Positions 29,117 to 38,195 of a stretch of 64,000 nucleotides of DNA are shown piece by piece. Under the pieces are notes generated by a model. It had not been told where the DNA came from. It saw nothing but the letters and a program-made list of their open reading frames with translations, and did no database searches. Source of the stretch: an uncultured Paracoccaceae bacterium (GTDB lineage Bacteria; Bacteroidota; Bacteroidia; Flavobacteriales; Flavobacteriaceae); assembly GCA_943788135.1 (NCBI GenBank), contig CALSPC010000003.1, positions 124,001-188,000 on the forward strand, written 5' to 3'. Within the stretch, counting starts at the first letter, position 1, and every line of letters begins with the position of its first letter. Made by a program: the position numbers and the translations under genes.

Positions 29117-29848
29117 ATGAAAAAAAAATTAGAGTCCGAGTTAATAAGTGTTGCCCATCGAATCCTTAAACTAACAGGCAAAGAGGATTTAGGAAAAATG
29201 CAAGCCGAAATAGCGCTATTGTATCAAAAAATCTCGATTTTGAAATTTTTAGAAGACAATCACGACGGACAATTAGCTGAAACAAAAGGACTAGAAGCCT
29301 CTTTTTTTAATGCTCTTGACGGGGCGTTCAACAATACGGTTACGGATTCGGTTGAGGTTGCTGACAAAACATTTGTAAACATTGACACAGAAGAAACGGA
29401 GTCCATCATGGAGCCTGCAATCGAAAAAATTAAAGATATAGTTGCTCAAATGCCCGAAGAAACGGCAGAAGTAGATGCCATGTTGGATGCCATTAACGAC
29501 TCACCAGAAGTGATCGAGCAAGACCTAAATGAACTTTCTCCAAGTTTTGCTCAGCTTCCGATTTTTGACGCGGTTGAGCTAGATCCTCCAGCCCCTTCTC
29601 TAAATGACCAACTCAAAACACAAGGATTTCAAATCGGACTTAACGACCGACTAGCATTTGTCAAAAACCTATTCGAAAACAGTATTGAAGATTATGACCG
29701 CGTGTTGTCTCAATTAAGTACTTTAGGGTCTTTTGATGAGGCCAGTGACCTCCTAAACACGATTATCAAGCCTGATTACAATAATTGGGAAGGCCAAGAT
29801 GATATTGAAGCACGATTTTTGGAAATAATTGAACAGAAATTTAAGTAA
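29117..29848 (+). CDS. Conserved flavobacterial hypothetical protein
   Basis: A 243-residue, strongly acidic cytosolic protein with no signal peptide or membrane segment. The N-terminal 60 residues are helical (LESELISVAHRILKLTGKED, then LLYQKISILKFLED). The middle is acidic and low in structure, and the C-terminal 70 residues (LNDRLAFVKNLFENSIEDYD) look like a compact helical domain. I do not recognise a characterised family. It lies 65 bases before gpsA but has a separate promoter behind it, so functional linkage is weak. Confidence 0.75.
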   Translation: MKKKLESELISVAHRILKLTGKEDLGKMQAEIALLYQKISILKFLEDNHDGQLAETKGLEASFFNALDGAFNNTVTDSVEVADKTFVNIDTEETESIMEPAIEKIKDIVAQMPEETAEVDAMLDAINDSPEVIEQDLNELSPSFAQLPIFDAVELDPPAPSLNDQLKTQGFQIGLNDRLAFVKNLFENSIEDYDRVLSQLSTLGSFDEASDLLNTIIKPDYNNWEGQDDIEARFLEIIEQKFK

Positions 29849-29885
29849 GCTTTTTTCATTATTCTTTTCAACGTATTATTTTTAG

Positions 29886-29893
29886 TACTTTTG
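29886..29893 (+). promoter_or_regulatory. gpsA -7 element (TACTTTTG)
   Basis: TACTTTTG fits TANNTTTG, 20 bases before the gpsA ATG. The -33 region has TTTTC rather than TTTG. Confidence 0.5.
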
Positions 29894-29913
29894 AACGCTA
29901 AAACAAGATTTAA

Positions 29914-30915
29914 ATGTCTTCAAAATTAAAATATGCCGTTTTTGGTAGTGGAAGTTGGGCAACAGCAATTGTTAAAATGCTGTGCGAAAACTTAGACCAA
30001 GTTGGCTGGTATGTTCGTAATCAACACACGATAGATCATATTATTTCCGAAGAACATAACCCTTCTTATTTGAGCTCTGTAGAGTTTAATATCGATCAGC
30101 TTCAACTAGACTGTGACATTAATAAAATAGCGGACTATGCTGATGTGTTGATTTTTGCGATTCCCTCCGCCTTTATCGATAGTGAGCTTCAAAAACTAAC
30201 CACAACTATTTCTTCTAAAATAATTATGTCCGCAGTAAAGGGAATAATTCCTGAATCTGGATTATTGGTTGCCGAACATTTTCACCAAAAGTATGCTATT
30301 GACGTTCAAAAGAGCGTTGTTTTAGCAGGGCCCTGCCACGCCGAAGAAGTTGCTCTAGAACGCCTGTCTTATCTCACGATAGCTTGTGCGGACCTTGATA
30401 TTGCAAATGAAATCGCAGAGCAACTTTCAAGTAATTATATAAGAACAAGCACAAATGATGATGTTATAGGAGCCGAATATGCAGCTATGCTCAAGAATAT
30501 TTATGCAATTGCCGCAGGAATAGCACACGGTCTAGGCTATGGAGATAATTTTCAAAGCGTTTTAATGAGTAATGCCACACGCGAGATGAAACGCTTCATC
30601 AAAGAGGTGCATGAGATGAAACGAAATATTAATGAGACGGTTTACTTAGGCGATTTGTTGGTCACTTGTTACTCCTTGTTTTCTCGAAACAGAATGTTTG
30701 GAAACATGGTGGGTAAGGGTTATACTGTGAAATCGGCGCAAATGGAAATGAGTATGATTGCCGAAGGGTATTATGCGACAAAGAGCGCTTACCACATTAA
30801 CCAAGTCAAAGAAACGCCTGCTTCAACGCCGATTATTGATACGGTTTATGAAATTTTGTACAGGAACAAAAACGCAAAAAACGCGTTTAAAAGACTAACA
30901 GAAATGTTGAGTTAG
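29914..30915 (+). CDS. gpsA: Glycerol-3-phosphate dehydrogenase (NAD(P)+)
   Basis: Makes sn-glycerol-3-phosphate from dihydroxyacetone phosphate for phospholipid synthesis. The 333-residue length is typical. The Rossmann motif is FGSGSWATAIVKML at about residues 11-24. The catalytic-Lys segment AMLKNIYAIAAGIAHGLGYG lies near 191-210, and GDLLVTCYSLFSRNRMFG is the conserved substrate region. The ATG at 29914 is followed by a normal short N-terminus. Its stop is 2 bases from the convergent hypothetical gene, with no hairpin terminator visible. Confidence 0.95.
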   Translation: MSSKLKYAVFGSGSWATAIVKMLCENLDQVGWYVRNQHTIDHIISEEHNPSYLSSVEFNIDQLQLDCDINKIADYADVLIFAIPSAFIDSELQKLTTTISSKIIMSAVKGIIPESGLLVAEHFHQKYAIDVQKSVVLAGPCHAEEVALERLSYLTIACADLDIANEIAEQLSSNYIRTSTNDDVIGAEYAAMLKNIYAIAAGIAHGLGYGDNFQSVLMSNATREMKRFIKEVHEMKRNINETVYLGDLLVTCYSLFSRNRMFGNMVGKGYTVKSAQMEMSMIAEGYYATKSAYHINQVKETPASTPIIDTVYEILYRNKNAKNAFKRLTEMLS

Positions 30916-30917
30916 TA

Positions 30918-31313
30918 TTACGATTTTAAAACCCCTTTCACATTCATGAGCGGAATATTTTGAAGCGCCTTTTCGTTAATCGTGTTTTTTCTAAATTCAA
31001 AGGATTTTTCAAACACGGTATTGTTTTCAAAGAAAGAGACATCAAACCGATTGTTTATTGCTAAAATATCGTCTAGAAGGAGTTCAATTTTTGCAAAACT
31101 TTTTGCTGGAAGCAGCTCAATTTTTTTTCTAAAGGTTGCTGTTTTTTTAGCTTCAGAATAGCCTTTTGTTACAATGATAACCATCTCTAAGTCCACAGCT
31201 TTGTCATTGATAATATAAGCGTTCCAGTCATAGACTTTGTAGTTCTCGTTATAGTCGTGGACGACAGCAATATAAACGTCTTTCACTTCGGGAATGTGGA
31301 TGTCCTTTTTCAA
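30918..31313 (-). CDS. Small conserved hypothetical downstream of pheS
   Basis: A 131-residue cytosolic protein with alternating beta strands and Lys/Glu-rich surfaces, no signal peptide and no membrane segment. Notable stretches are VYIAVVHDYNENYKVYDWNA and LLPAKSFAKIELLLDDILA. I recognise no domain. It lies 29 bases after pheS on the same strand and is probably in one operon with it. That neighbourhood alone does not make it a tRNA synthetase subunit. Confidence 0.75.
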   Translation of the reverse strand: MKKDIHIPEVKDVYIAVVHDYNENYKVYDWNAYIINDKAVDLEMVIIVTKGYSEAKKTATFRKKIELLPAKSFAKIELLLDDILAINNRFDVSFFENNTVFEKSFEFRKNTINEKALQNIPLMNVKGVLKS

Positions 31314-31342
31314 AATAATTAAGAGTCTTCAGTTGAGGAGAA

Positions 31343-32362
31343 TTATAAGTGGCTTTTAAACTGCTCTAGAAAGCGCACATTGTTTTCGCTTAACAATCGA
31401 ATATCACTAATTTGGTGTAATAGTAGTGCAATTCTATCGATTCCCATACCAAAAGCAAACCCAGAATATTCCTTTGAATCAATCCCGCAGTTTTCAAGAA
31501 CATTAGGATCTACCATTCCACAGCCCATAATTTCTAACCACCCCGTTCCTTTAGTCATTTTATAGTCGGTTTCGGTTTCTAAACCCCAATACACATCCAC
31601 CTCAGCACTAGGCTCTGTAAATGGAAAGTATGATGGACGAAGTCTAATTTTTGATTTCCCAAAAAGTTCAGTTGTAAAATATTGTAAGGTCTGTTTTAGA
31701 TCAGAAAAACTCACGTTTTTGTCAATATATAACCCTTCTACTTGATGGAAAAAGCAATGTGAACGCGCTGAAATCGCTTCATTCCGATACACTCGTCCAG
31801 GAGAAATTGTTCGAATAGGCGGTTGGTTATTTTCCATATAACGCACTTGCACAGAACTGGTGTGTGTGCGTAATAAAATATCGGGATCGGTTTGAATAAA
31901 GAAGGTGTCTTGCATGTCTCTTGCAGGATGATGTTCTGGCAAGTTTAAGGCTGTAAAATTATGCCAATCATCTTCAATTTCAGGACCCTCACTGACGTTG
32001 AACCCAATTCTTGAAAAAATCTCTGTAATTTGATTTTTCACCAACGAAATGGGGTGTCTAGCACCAATATTGAAGGGTTCGCCAGGTCGTGTCAAATCGC
32101 CAAAAAGAGCCGCCTCACTCGAGCTGTTTTCAAGAGCTGTTTTTATGGAGTTTACTTTCTCTTGAGCAACACTTTTTAGTTTATTTATCGCTTGTCCAAA
32201 ATCCTTTTTTTGTTCGTTCGGAACTTCTTTAAAGCTGGCAAATAAGTCAGTTAAAAGTCCTTTTTTTCCAAGAAACTTAATTCGAAAAGTTTCTAGCTCG
32301 TCTAGAGATTGTGTCGAAAAAGCATCTGCTTCTTCAATGAGTTTTTGGATCTTTTCTATCAT
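31343..32362 (-). CDS. pheS: Phenylalanyl-tRNA synthetase alpha subunit
   Basis: The catalytic subunit of the alpha2-beta2 enzyme that charges tRNA-Phe. At 339 residues the length is normal. The N-terminal coiled-coil (residues 1-90) binds tRNA. Class II motif 2 lies around RTISPGRVYRNEAISARSH, and motif 3 is GFAFGMGIDRIALL near the C-terminus. pheT is not adjacent, which is common in Bacteroidota. It is flanked by two small conserved hypotheticals on the same strand and probably forms a three-gene unit. Confidence 0.96.
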   Translation of the reverse strand: MIEKIQKLIEEADAFSTQSLDELETFRIKFLGKKGLLTDLFASFKEVPNEQKKDFGQAINKLKSVAQEKVNSIKTALENSSSEAALFGDLTRPGEPFNIGARHPISLVKNQITEIFSRIGFNVSEGPEIEDDWHNFTALNLPEHHPARDMQDTFFIQTDPDILLRTHTSSVQVRYMENNQPPIRTISPGRVYRNEAISARSHCFFHQVEGLYIDKNVSFSDLKQTLQYFTTELFGKSKIRLRPSYFPFTEPSAEVDVYWGLETETDYKMTKGTGWLEIMGCGMVDPNVLENCGIDSKEYSGFAFGMGIDRIALLLHQISDIRLLSENNVRFLEQFKSHL

Positions 32363-32396
32363 GATAAAATTAAATAATGGCCAAATTTAATAAAAC

Positions 32397-32753
32397 TTAA
32401 CTAATAAACTCCGCCTCAATAAAATAGTTTACAATAGCGTCCTTCATTAGGATGCTTTGTTCTCCGGCTTTCAAATTCGGCAATTCTTCTTTTATGGTAT
32501 AATGTGGCCACCCTTGTTCGTCGAAATAGTCAAACTCATAGTAGCCATAAGGCTCCAAAAGGCGGCATATTGCAATGTGCATCAAGTTAAGTTTTTCGTC
32601 CTTTTTAAATGTTCTGTGGAGCTGTCCCAGCTCTTGTACACCAATAAGATAAATGATGCCATCTAGGTCCAAAGGATCACCGTCAGCAAATTGAGTAGAT
32701 AGCTTTTCAACCACCTCTTCCCATCGTTTTTTAAGTTCTTCGTCTCGAGCCAT
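32397..32753 (-). CDS. Small conserved hypothetical upstream of pheS
   Basis: A 118-residue acidic protein, mostly helical, with the aromatic-rich segment RLLEPYGYYEFDYFDEQGWP near 84-103. No signal peptide, membrane helix, metal motif or recognised domain is seen. It precedes pheS by 34 bases on the same strand. Its start at 32753 is divergent from cvpA. Confidence 0.75.
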   Translation of the reverse strand: MARDEELKKRWEEVVEKLSTQFADGDPLDLDGIIYLIGVQELGQLHRTFKKDEKLNLMHIAICRLLEPYGYYEFDYFDEQGWPHYTIKEELPNLKAGEQSILMKDAIVNYFIEAEFIS

Positions 32754-32856
32754 AATTATTTCGTAAATTTAGGGTGTATTAAAATAGAAACGAAACATTT
32801 GAGTTGTTATGTTGAGATTCATTGTTATTTTTTTTAAATCCATTAAATAAAACACC

Positions 32857-33390
32857 ATGGCAATTATTGATATTATATTGGGAGCACTTATTCTTTACGG
32901 ACTCATCAAGGGCTTGTCTAAGGGTTTTTTTGTTGAGGTGACGTCCTTACTTGCGCTCTTGGTTGGCGTTTATGGGGCTGTTCATTTCAGTAATTACGCC
33001 GCTGAATTTTTGTCGAACCGTTTTGAATGGGGAGAAAAAACAATCAACATCACGGCGTTTGCAATCACATTTGTGGCTATTGTATTTGCGATTTCTCTAG
33101 CAGGCAAAGCACTGACGAAGCTTGCTGATTTTGCAGCTTTAGGGGTTTTAAACAAGTTGTTGGGCGGGCTTTTTGGGGGGCTAAAAATTGCGTTAATCCT
33201 TAGTATATTAGTATTAATTTTTAACACCCTAAACAAAACCATTCCGTTTGTTTCTGACGAAGAAATCGAATCGTCTCTACTTTACAACCCCGTGAAATCA
33301 TTAGCGCCGATGATATTTCCAAATTTCATAAATGAGGATGCCCCATTAAAACTTCCGGATGGTCTTGCGCCTGCTGAAGATTCTGAATGA
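32857..33390 (+). CDS. CvpA-family membrane protein
   Basis: A 177-residue inner-membrane protein with four hydrophobic helices. The N-terminal IIDIILGALILYGLIKGLSK and the GFFVEVTSLLALLVGVYGA segment are typical of CvpA. Members are linked to colicin V production and envelope stress, but the molecular role is not settled. It ends in an acidic tail. It converges with the second SulP gene, with only 9 bases between the stop codons and no terminator hairpin visible. Confidence 0.85.
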   Translation: MAIIDIILGALILYGLIKGLSKGFFVEVTSLLALLVGVYGAVHFSNYAAEFLSNRFEWGEKTINITAFAITFVAIVFAISLAGKALTKLADFAALGVLNKLLGGLFGGLKIALILSILVLIFNTLNKTIPFVSDEEIESSLLYNPVKSLAPMIFPNFINEDAPLKLPDGLAPAEDSE

Positions 33391-33399
33391 AATTTGCGC

Positions 33400-35241
33400 C
33401 TAAGTTAGCCCTTTAATACAGGCATTAAAACTATCATAAATATGTTCCTCAGGAATAAAATCCGGAATGATGTCAATACGTTCCATCATATAGCGCGGTT
33501 GTTTTAGGACGTTCACAAACAAAACCTCTATGTTTTTGGTTTTTAAGTCCTGAATCATGTCTTCCATCGCATACAGTCCAGATTGATCCATATACGGCAT
33601 CCGTTCCAAACGTAAAATCACAGTTGTCGCTGTTTTTGGAATTTGTTTGTAAAGTTGCTGAAAGTCAGAGGTTGATCCAAAAAATAACGGTCCTTTTATG
33701 TGTTTAATAAACACAGACTCTTTTAGGTGTTTAGGAAAATCTTTTTCATCTGGCCACGATTTTTCTTTTAATGGCTTCACATCTGAATATTCAGTGGTTA
33801 GATCGCCAATTTTTTTCATAAACATTAAACACGAAATAATCAGTCCAATTCCTACAGCAAAAATTAAATCCCAAAAAGTCGACAAGACCAATACAACAAG
33901 CATTATTAATACTTCTGAACTCAGTTTGATGGGGCCTAAAGACACATCTCTTGGTAGGGCAGGAATTGCTTTTAACCCTTTATAATCCATGACGCCAATC
34001 CCCACAGTTATTAAAATTCCAGAGAGCACAGCGGTAGGGATTTTTGAGGCGACTGGACCTAAAGCAAGTAAAATAAATAAAAGCATCACACCAGCAATCA
34101 TTCCAGAAAGTTTTGTTTTCCCTCCAGAATTTATATTCACAACCGTTCTTATGGTAGCTCCAGCACCAGGGATTCCCCCAAAAATAGACGCAATACTATT
34201 TCCAATACCTTGACCAATAAGCTCTTTGTTAGGGTTGTGTTGAGTTTTGGTCATGTTATCAGCTACAATACTAGTGAGTAATGAGTCAATAGCCCCCAAC
34301 AATGCAAGTGTAAATCCGGTGAAAATATAGGGTGTAATCGTCGCGAATTTAAAGGTAGTGAAAATTTCCAGTTGAAGAATAGGTAATCCGCTAGGGATTT
34401 CTTCGATAGGTTTATAATCCAACCCAAATGCGATGGCGATTCCCGACATTACAACCAATGCCACCAAGGTGCTTGGGATCGCAGTGGTAATGTGTTTAAA
34501 GCCATAAATAATAAGAATAGTTCCTAAGGCTAGTAGAAATTCTAACCAGTTAATGTTTTGAAGCGCTCTTGGCATTACTTTTAGCGCACCAACAGTCCCT
34601 GAAGCGCTTTTTGTAGCCAATATTTCTGACTCTTTTCGGATATCATCCTGAGAAATTAAAGAGGCTCTAGCGATCGTTTCTGTAAAATCTTCTAATACTA
34701 GGATCCCATCACTCGCTTCATCTATTAAGATGTTTTCAAGGATTACCTCTTCTGCTTGTGCTTTAAATTGGTTGACATAGTCTATGTCTTCCTTTGGGCT
34801 ATACCCAAGAGAAGGTAAGATTTGAGTTAACAAAATGATCACTCCAATAGCGGTCATAAACCCAGAAACAACGGGATACGGAATGTATTTAATATATTTT
34901 CCAAGCCCCAAAACGCCCAACCCAACTTGTGAAAGTCCAGCGATTAAAAATACCGTTAGAATCGCGGGCAGTGCAATTGACAAATTACCGTCATTAGCCG
35001 CGACAATTCCCGAAATAACCACCATACTCACTGCGGTCATTGGCGCAGTAGGTCCAGATATTTGAGTGTTAGTGCCGCCAAAAAGTGCCGCAAAAAAGCT
35101 AATAAAAATGGCGCCATATAAGCCGGCACTTGGCCCTAATCCAGAAGAGACTCCAAAAGCTAAAGCTAGTGGTAATGCAACCACTCCAGCAGTGATGCCA
35201 CCAAAGGCATCGCCTTTTATGTTTGAAAAAAACTGTTTCAT
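33400..35241 (-). CDS. SulP-family anion transporter with STAS domain
   Basis: A 613-residue inner-membrane transporter. The SulP core opens with AGVVALPLALAFGVSSGLGP (family consensus near the first helix) and runs to about residue 470. An insert of about 90 mostly hydrophilic residues between helices, near 155-225, is longer than in the other SulP here. The STAS domain is at about 500-600 (FGSTSDFQQLYKQ and RLERMPYMDQSG). Substrate is not readable from sequence; bicarbonate or sulfate are the usual candidates. It may be co-transcribed with the small gene upstream at 35312-35617. Confidence 0.9.
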   Translation of the reverse strand: MKQFFSNIKGDAFGGITAGVVALPLALAFGVSSGLGPSAGLYGAIFISFFAALFGGTNTQISGPTAPMTAVSMVVISGIVAANDGNLSIALPAILTVFLIAGLSQVGLGVLGLGKYIKYIPYPVVSGFMTAIGVIILLTQILPSLGYSPKEDIDYVNQFKAQAEEVILENILIDEASDGILVLEDFTETIARASLISQDDIRKESEILATKSASGTVGALKVMPRALQNINWLEFLLALGTILIIYGFKHITTAIPSTLVALVVMSGIAIAFGLDYKPIEEIPSGLPILQLEIFTTFKFATITPYIFTGFTLALLGAIDSLLTSIVADNMTKTQHNPNKELIGQGIGNSIASIFGGIPGAGATIRTVVNINSGGKTKLSGMIAGVMLLFILLALGPVASKIPTAVLSGILITVGIGVMDYKGLKAIPALPRDVSLGPIKLSSEVLIMLVVLVLSTFWDLIFAVGIGLIISCLMFMKKIGDLTTEYSDVKPLKEKSWPDEKDFPKHLKESVFIKHIKGPLFFGSTSDFQQLYKQIPKTATTVILRLERMPYMDQSGLYAMEDMIQDLKTKNIEVLFVNVLKQPRYMMERIDIIPDFIPEEHIYDSFNACIKGLT

Positions 35242-35311
35242 AGTAATAGAATTGAATAAAATTAAAATTTACAAAGAGAAGCGCTTTGCGTGCGTAGATG
35301 TGGAATATATT

Positions 35312-35617
35312 CTACAAAAACCTTGGAGGCGGTGAGGTGTTTTTAAGAGGGGTTTCGACTGGAGCTTTGCTGTGAAACACAAACGATAACGACTGATGTG
35401 TTCTAAACAAACAAGCGTTTAGGACTTGGGTATTGTCAAAATCAAGCTCTGCAAACTCCTTAATATCTTCAATATCTTTTTGCTCAGTTTCTTTTTCTAA
35501 GGACACTACAATAGAAGGCGCCTTTTTGTCCGAGTTTAAAAGCATAAGTGTGGGCGCCGTTAAAATGAACAGAAAAAAAACAGAGAACATTAAAGCAAGG
35601 TGTTTTGCGAATTTCAT
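35312..35617 (-). CDS. Small single-helix membrane protein upstream of SulP
   Basis: A 101-residue protein with an N-terminal hydrophobic helix (ALMFSVFFLFILTAPTLMLL) acting as anchor or signal, then an acidic stretch and a Pro-rich C-terminus ending TSPPPRFL. Similar small flavobacterial proteins end in SPPP motifs, but no function is known to me. It is 70 bases upstream of the SulP gene on the same strand, so it may be made with it. Confidence 0.65.
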   Translation of the reverse strand: MKFAKHLALMFSVFFLFILTAPTLMLLNSDKKAPSIVVSLEKETEQKDIEDIKEFAELDFDNTQVLNACLFRTHQSLSFVFHSKAPVETPLKNTSPPPRFL

Positions 35618-35682
35618 TTCATTTAAAGTATATATGTAAATATATAATAAAAATTAACACATAAAAATAAATTTTATCTAAA

Positions 35683-36429
35683 TTAAAGTGCTTTTAATTC
35701 AATAGAAGAAATCCAACCCGTTTCTCCATTCGAAAGCTTAATTTTTGACCAGTTGGAGTTATAGGTTTCAAGGATCAAAACCTTAGTGCCCTCATGAAGT
35801 GTAAAGGCTGTTTCAGACCTAAGGTTAGGTTCGGCCTTTACCTCAGCCTCTACTGCAAAAATAATTGCGGGGTTCGTTTTGTCGTCCAGACGTTCTTTTT
35901 TAAATAGCAAGGTCAAAGAGGCTATTAACAGTACTATGGCAAGACTACTAGACACAAAAAACAGGCGTTTTTTAGATTCGGAATGTGATAAGTAATACCC
36001 TAAAAATAAAAATACAAAAAGAAATGCCAAGCAGACACTTCGAATAGCCCAACCCTCTACACTGTAGCTGTTCAGGGTTTTAGTTAGTAATTTTGAAACG
36101 CCATTTTCAGGGACTTCCTGAATAGCATCAATGGTCATTTTTTGTGCATACCCGAGGTTATTTATAATATCCGGGTCGTTAGGCGCTAGTTGAAGCGCTT
36201 TTTCATAATAAAAAACACTAGGACCAATTTCATTTAATTTATAATAACAGTTTGCAAGATTGTAGTAGAGTTCTGCAGAATGCAGGTTAGACTCCAATAT
36301 AGAAGAATACAGCTCGATAGCGTCTTGATAAAAACCGGTATTATATAGGTCATTTGCTTCCTTAAAAGAAGTATCAGCCTGGGAAAAGCCAATGGCGCAA
36401 ATTAACCAAAAAATAAGCGTTTTTTTCAT
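35683..36429 (-). CDS. batE: BatE: TPR and SH3-type membrane protein
   Basis: A 248-residue exported, membrane-attached protein of the Bat (Bacteroides aerotolerance) cluster. It has a signal peptide ending near GFSQA, TPR repeats at about 20-105 (NDLYNTGFYQDAIELYSSI) and two hydrophobic helices at about 130-182. The C-terminal bacterial SH3 domain includes VLILETYNSNWSKIKL and GETGWIS. It is the last gene of the MoxR-Bat operon. Its ATG overlaps the batD stop (ATGA). It probably assembles with the other Bat proteins at the inner membrane facing the periplasm; the molecular activity of the complex is unknown. Confidence 0.88.
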   Translation of the reverse strand: MKKTLIFWLICAIGFSQADTSFKEANDLYNTGFYQDAIELYSSILESNLHSAELYYNLANCYYKLNEIGPSVFYYEKALQLAPNDPDIINNLGYAQKMTIDAIQEVPENGVSKLLTKTLNSYSVEGWAIRSVCLAFLFVFLFLGYYLSHSESKKRLFFVSSSLAIVLLIASLTLLFKKERLDDKTNPAIIFAVEAEVKAEPNLRSETAFTLHEGTKVLILETYNSNWSKIKLSNGETGWISSIELKAL

Positions 36430-38192
36430 GAGTTTAACTGTTTGTCTAAGGCATTAATTACTGAGGCGGCTTTATCATAATCATTTTGCATCTCTACCAC
36501 TGAAAGCGGCGTGTAACGAGCGAGCTCACAAGCCGTCAAAAGCGCGATAAATCCATCGCGCGTAGCACGCGTTACATTTTTTTGACTTAATAACTCTTCA
36601 ATCTTTTCTTTGTTAAATTCACTGGTTTCTAAACGTAATTTTGATTTTAAGTAATTGTGAAGAGCCCGTTCAAGCGCATCATAAAACTGTTCTTTTTGTC
36701 CTAACGATTTTTTAGCATGTTTTAAATACTTGCGCGCTAAACGGTTTGTTTTACGAATTTTATTTCCACTGACGTCCAAAGCACGTATTGTTCGGTTTCT
36801 TACAATAAACACAACCAGCGGAATTGCTAAAAAAGGCGCTAGTAACAACCACCAAAACAGGGTTGAATTAAAAAATGAGGCGGCGTCAATTGGCTCAAGA
36901 ACTGTTGTTGTTTTAAAAGCGCTAAAAGAGTTTAGGCTGGGTTGAATTATATTTTTTGAAACACTTGTAGGTGCACCGCTAGTTGAAGTCGTTGCACTTA
37001 CAGGGCCTTCGTTCACTTCTATAACTACCCGATCAGAGGTTAGTGTTTTGTAGCGCTTTGACTTGATATCAAAAAATGAAAAAGAGACTTTTGGAATGGG
37101 ATAACTTCCTTGATAATTTGGCACTACTGTATAAGTATCACTAATGGAGCCTTGCATACCAGAGCCTCTTACTTGGACGTTTTCGGAGTGTTCAGGCTCA
37201 TAAACTTCTAAGGCACTAGGCAGTATTAATTTTGGCAGTTGAAACAGTTTTAAGTTTCCTTTCCCAGCAACTTCAACTTTTAACTCTAGTGCTTCAGTCG
37301 CTTTAAGTGTTTGTTTATTGGTTGTGACTTTAAATCCGAAATTCCCCACAGCTCCAGAAAAGTTTTCGGGTTTACCAGCCTCAGGCAGCGCTTTTACGTT
37401 TATAGTTCGATTTCCGCTTGAGACTGTCCGATTAACGGTACTTGTAAACGCTCTACCAAAAACATCACGCCTCTGAGACGGAACTTCTACAGTCACGTCA
37501 AGCGATAAGGGTTCTATTTTTAGCTTTCCTGTTTTTTGAGGGTATAACACCGTTTTTCTTAGAACAACATAGCGGTAATCCTCTCCTTTATACGTGCCTT
37601 GTTTAGCATCAAATCCTTGTACATCAATGTTTTGACTCCAAAAGTCACTAAATCGAGGACTGTCAATCTCGCGCCAGTTTCGAACGCCCGTATTTTGAGC
37701 TACATAAAGCTTATACACAACTGTAATTGCTTCATTTAAGTACGGGTTTGCGTTAGAAATTTCAGCAACAAGGTGAATGTTATTCGACGCAATATAATCA
37801 GGGTCATTAGGGTCTTTAGGCTTATCTATGGCCGCAGTGACGGTTATATTTATCGGAAGGGTTTTATAGGTTTCTCCTTCAATTTTAATGGTGGCTTGAC
37901 CAATAGTAAATTTTCCACGCTTTTTTGGAGCTAGAAAAAAACTATAGCTTTTTGAAAACGAGCGTACACCATTTACCCAAGAATTACTAATAGATTGACT
38001 CGGCCCACCGACGACAGTAAAATTCTCAAAATTAGGCGGCTCAAAATCATCACCATCTTTGTTCATGGTAAAATCTACACGAAGCCGCTCATTGATACCG
38101 AGTTGTGTTTTGCTCACTTTAGCATCAAAGGCAACCTGAGCGGAAAGCATTCCACACATAAAAAAAGTCAGTATAACCGTTGTCAATCTCAT
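36426..38192 (-). CDS. batD: BatD: periplasmic beta-domain protein with TM anchor
   Basis: A 588-residue secreted protein. A signal peptide (about 18 residues, ending MLSAQ) is followed by several immunoglobulin-like beta domains to about residue 430. One membrane helix (FWWLLLAPFLAIPLVVFIV) and a cytoplasmic helical tail come next. The early VAFDAKVSKTQLGINERLRV segment is typical of BatD. It lies between batC (3-base gap) and batE (ATGA overlap). It is expected to be a scaffold for the vWA proteins BatA and BatB. Confidence 0.9.
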   Translation of the reverse strand: MRLTTVILTFFMCGMLSAQVAFDAKVSKTQLGINERLRVDFTMNKDGDDFEPPNFENFTVVGGPSQSISNSWVNGVRSFSKSYSFFLAPKKRGKFTIGQATIKIEGETYKTLPINITVTAAIDKPKDPNDPDYIASNNIHLVAEISNANPYLNEAITVVYKLYVAQNTGVRNWREIDSPRFSDFWSQNIDVQGFDAKQGTYKGEDYRYVVLRKTVLYPQKTGKLKIEPLSLDVTVEVPSQRRDVFGRAFTSTVNRTVSSGNRTINVKALPEAGKPENFSGAVGNFGFKVTTNKQTLKATEALELKVEVAGKGNLKLFQLPKLILPSALEVYEPEHSENVQVRGSGMQGSISDTYTVVPNYQGSYPIPKVSFSFFDIKSKRYKTLTSDRVVIEVNEGPVSATTSTSGAPTSVSKNIIQPSLNSFSAFKTTTVLEPIDAASFFNSTLFWWLLLAPFLAIPLVVFIVRNRTIRALDVSGNKIRKTNRLARKYLKHAKKSLGQKEQFYDALERALHNYLKSKLRLETSEFNKEKIEELLSQKNVTRATRDGFIALLTACELARYTPLSVVEMQNDYDKAASVINALDKQLNS

Positions 38193-38195
38193 GCG

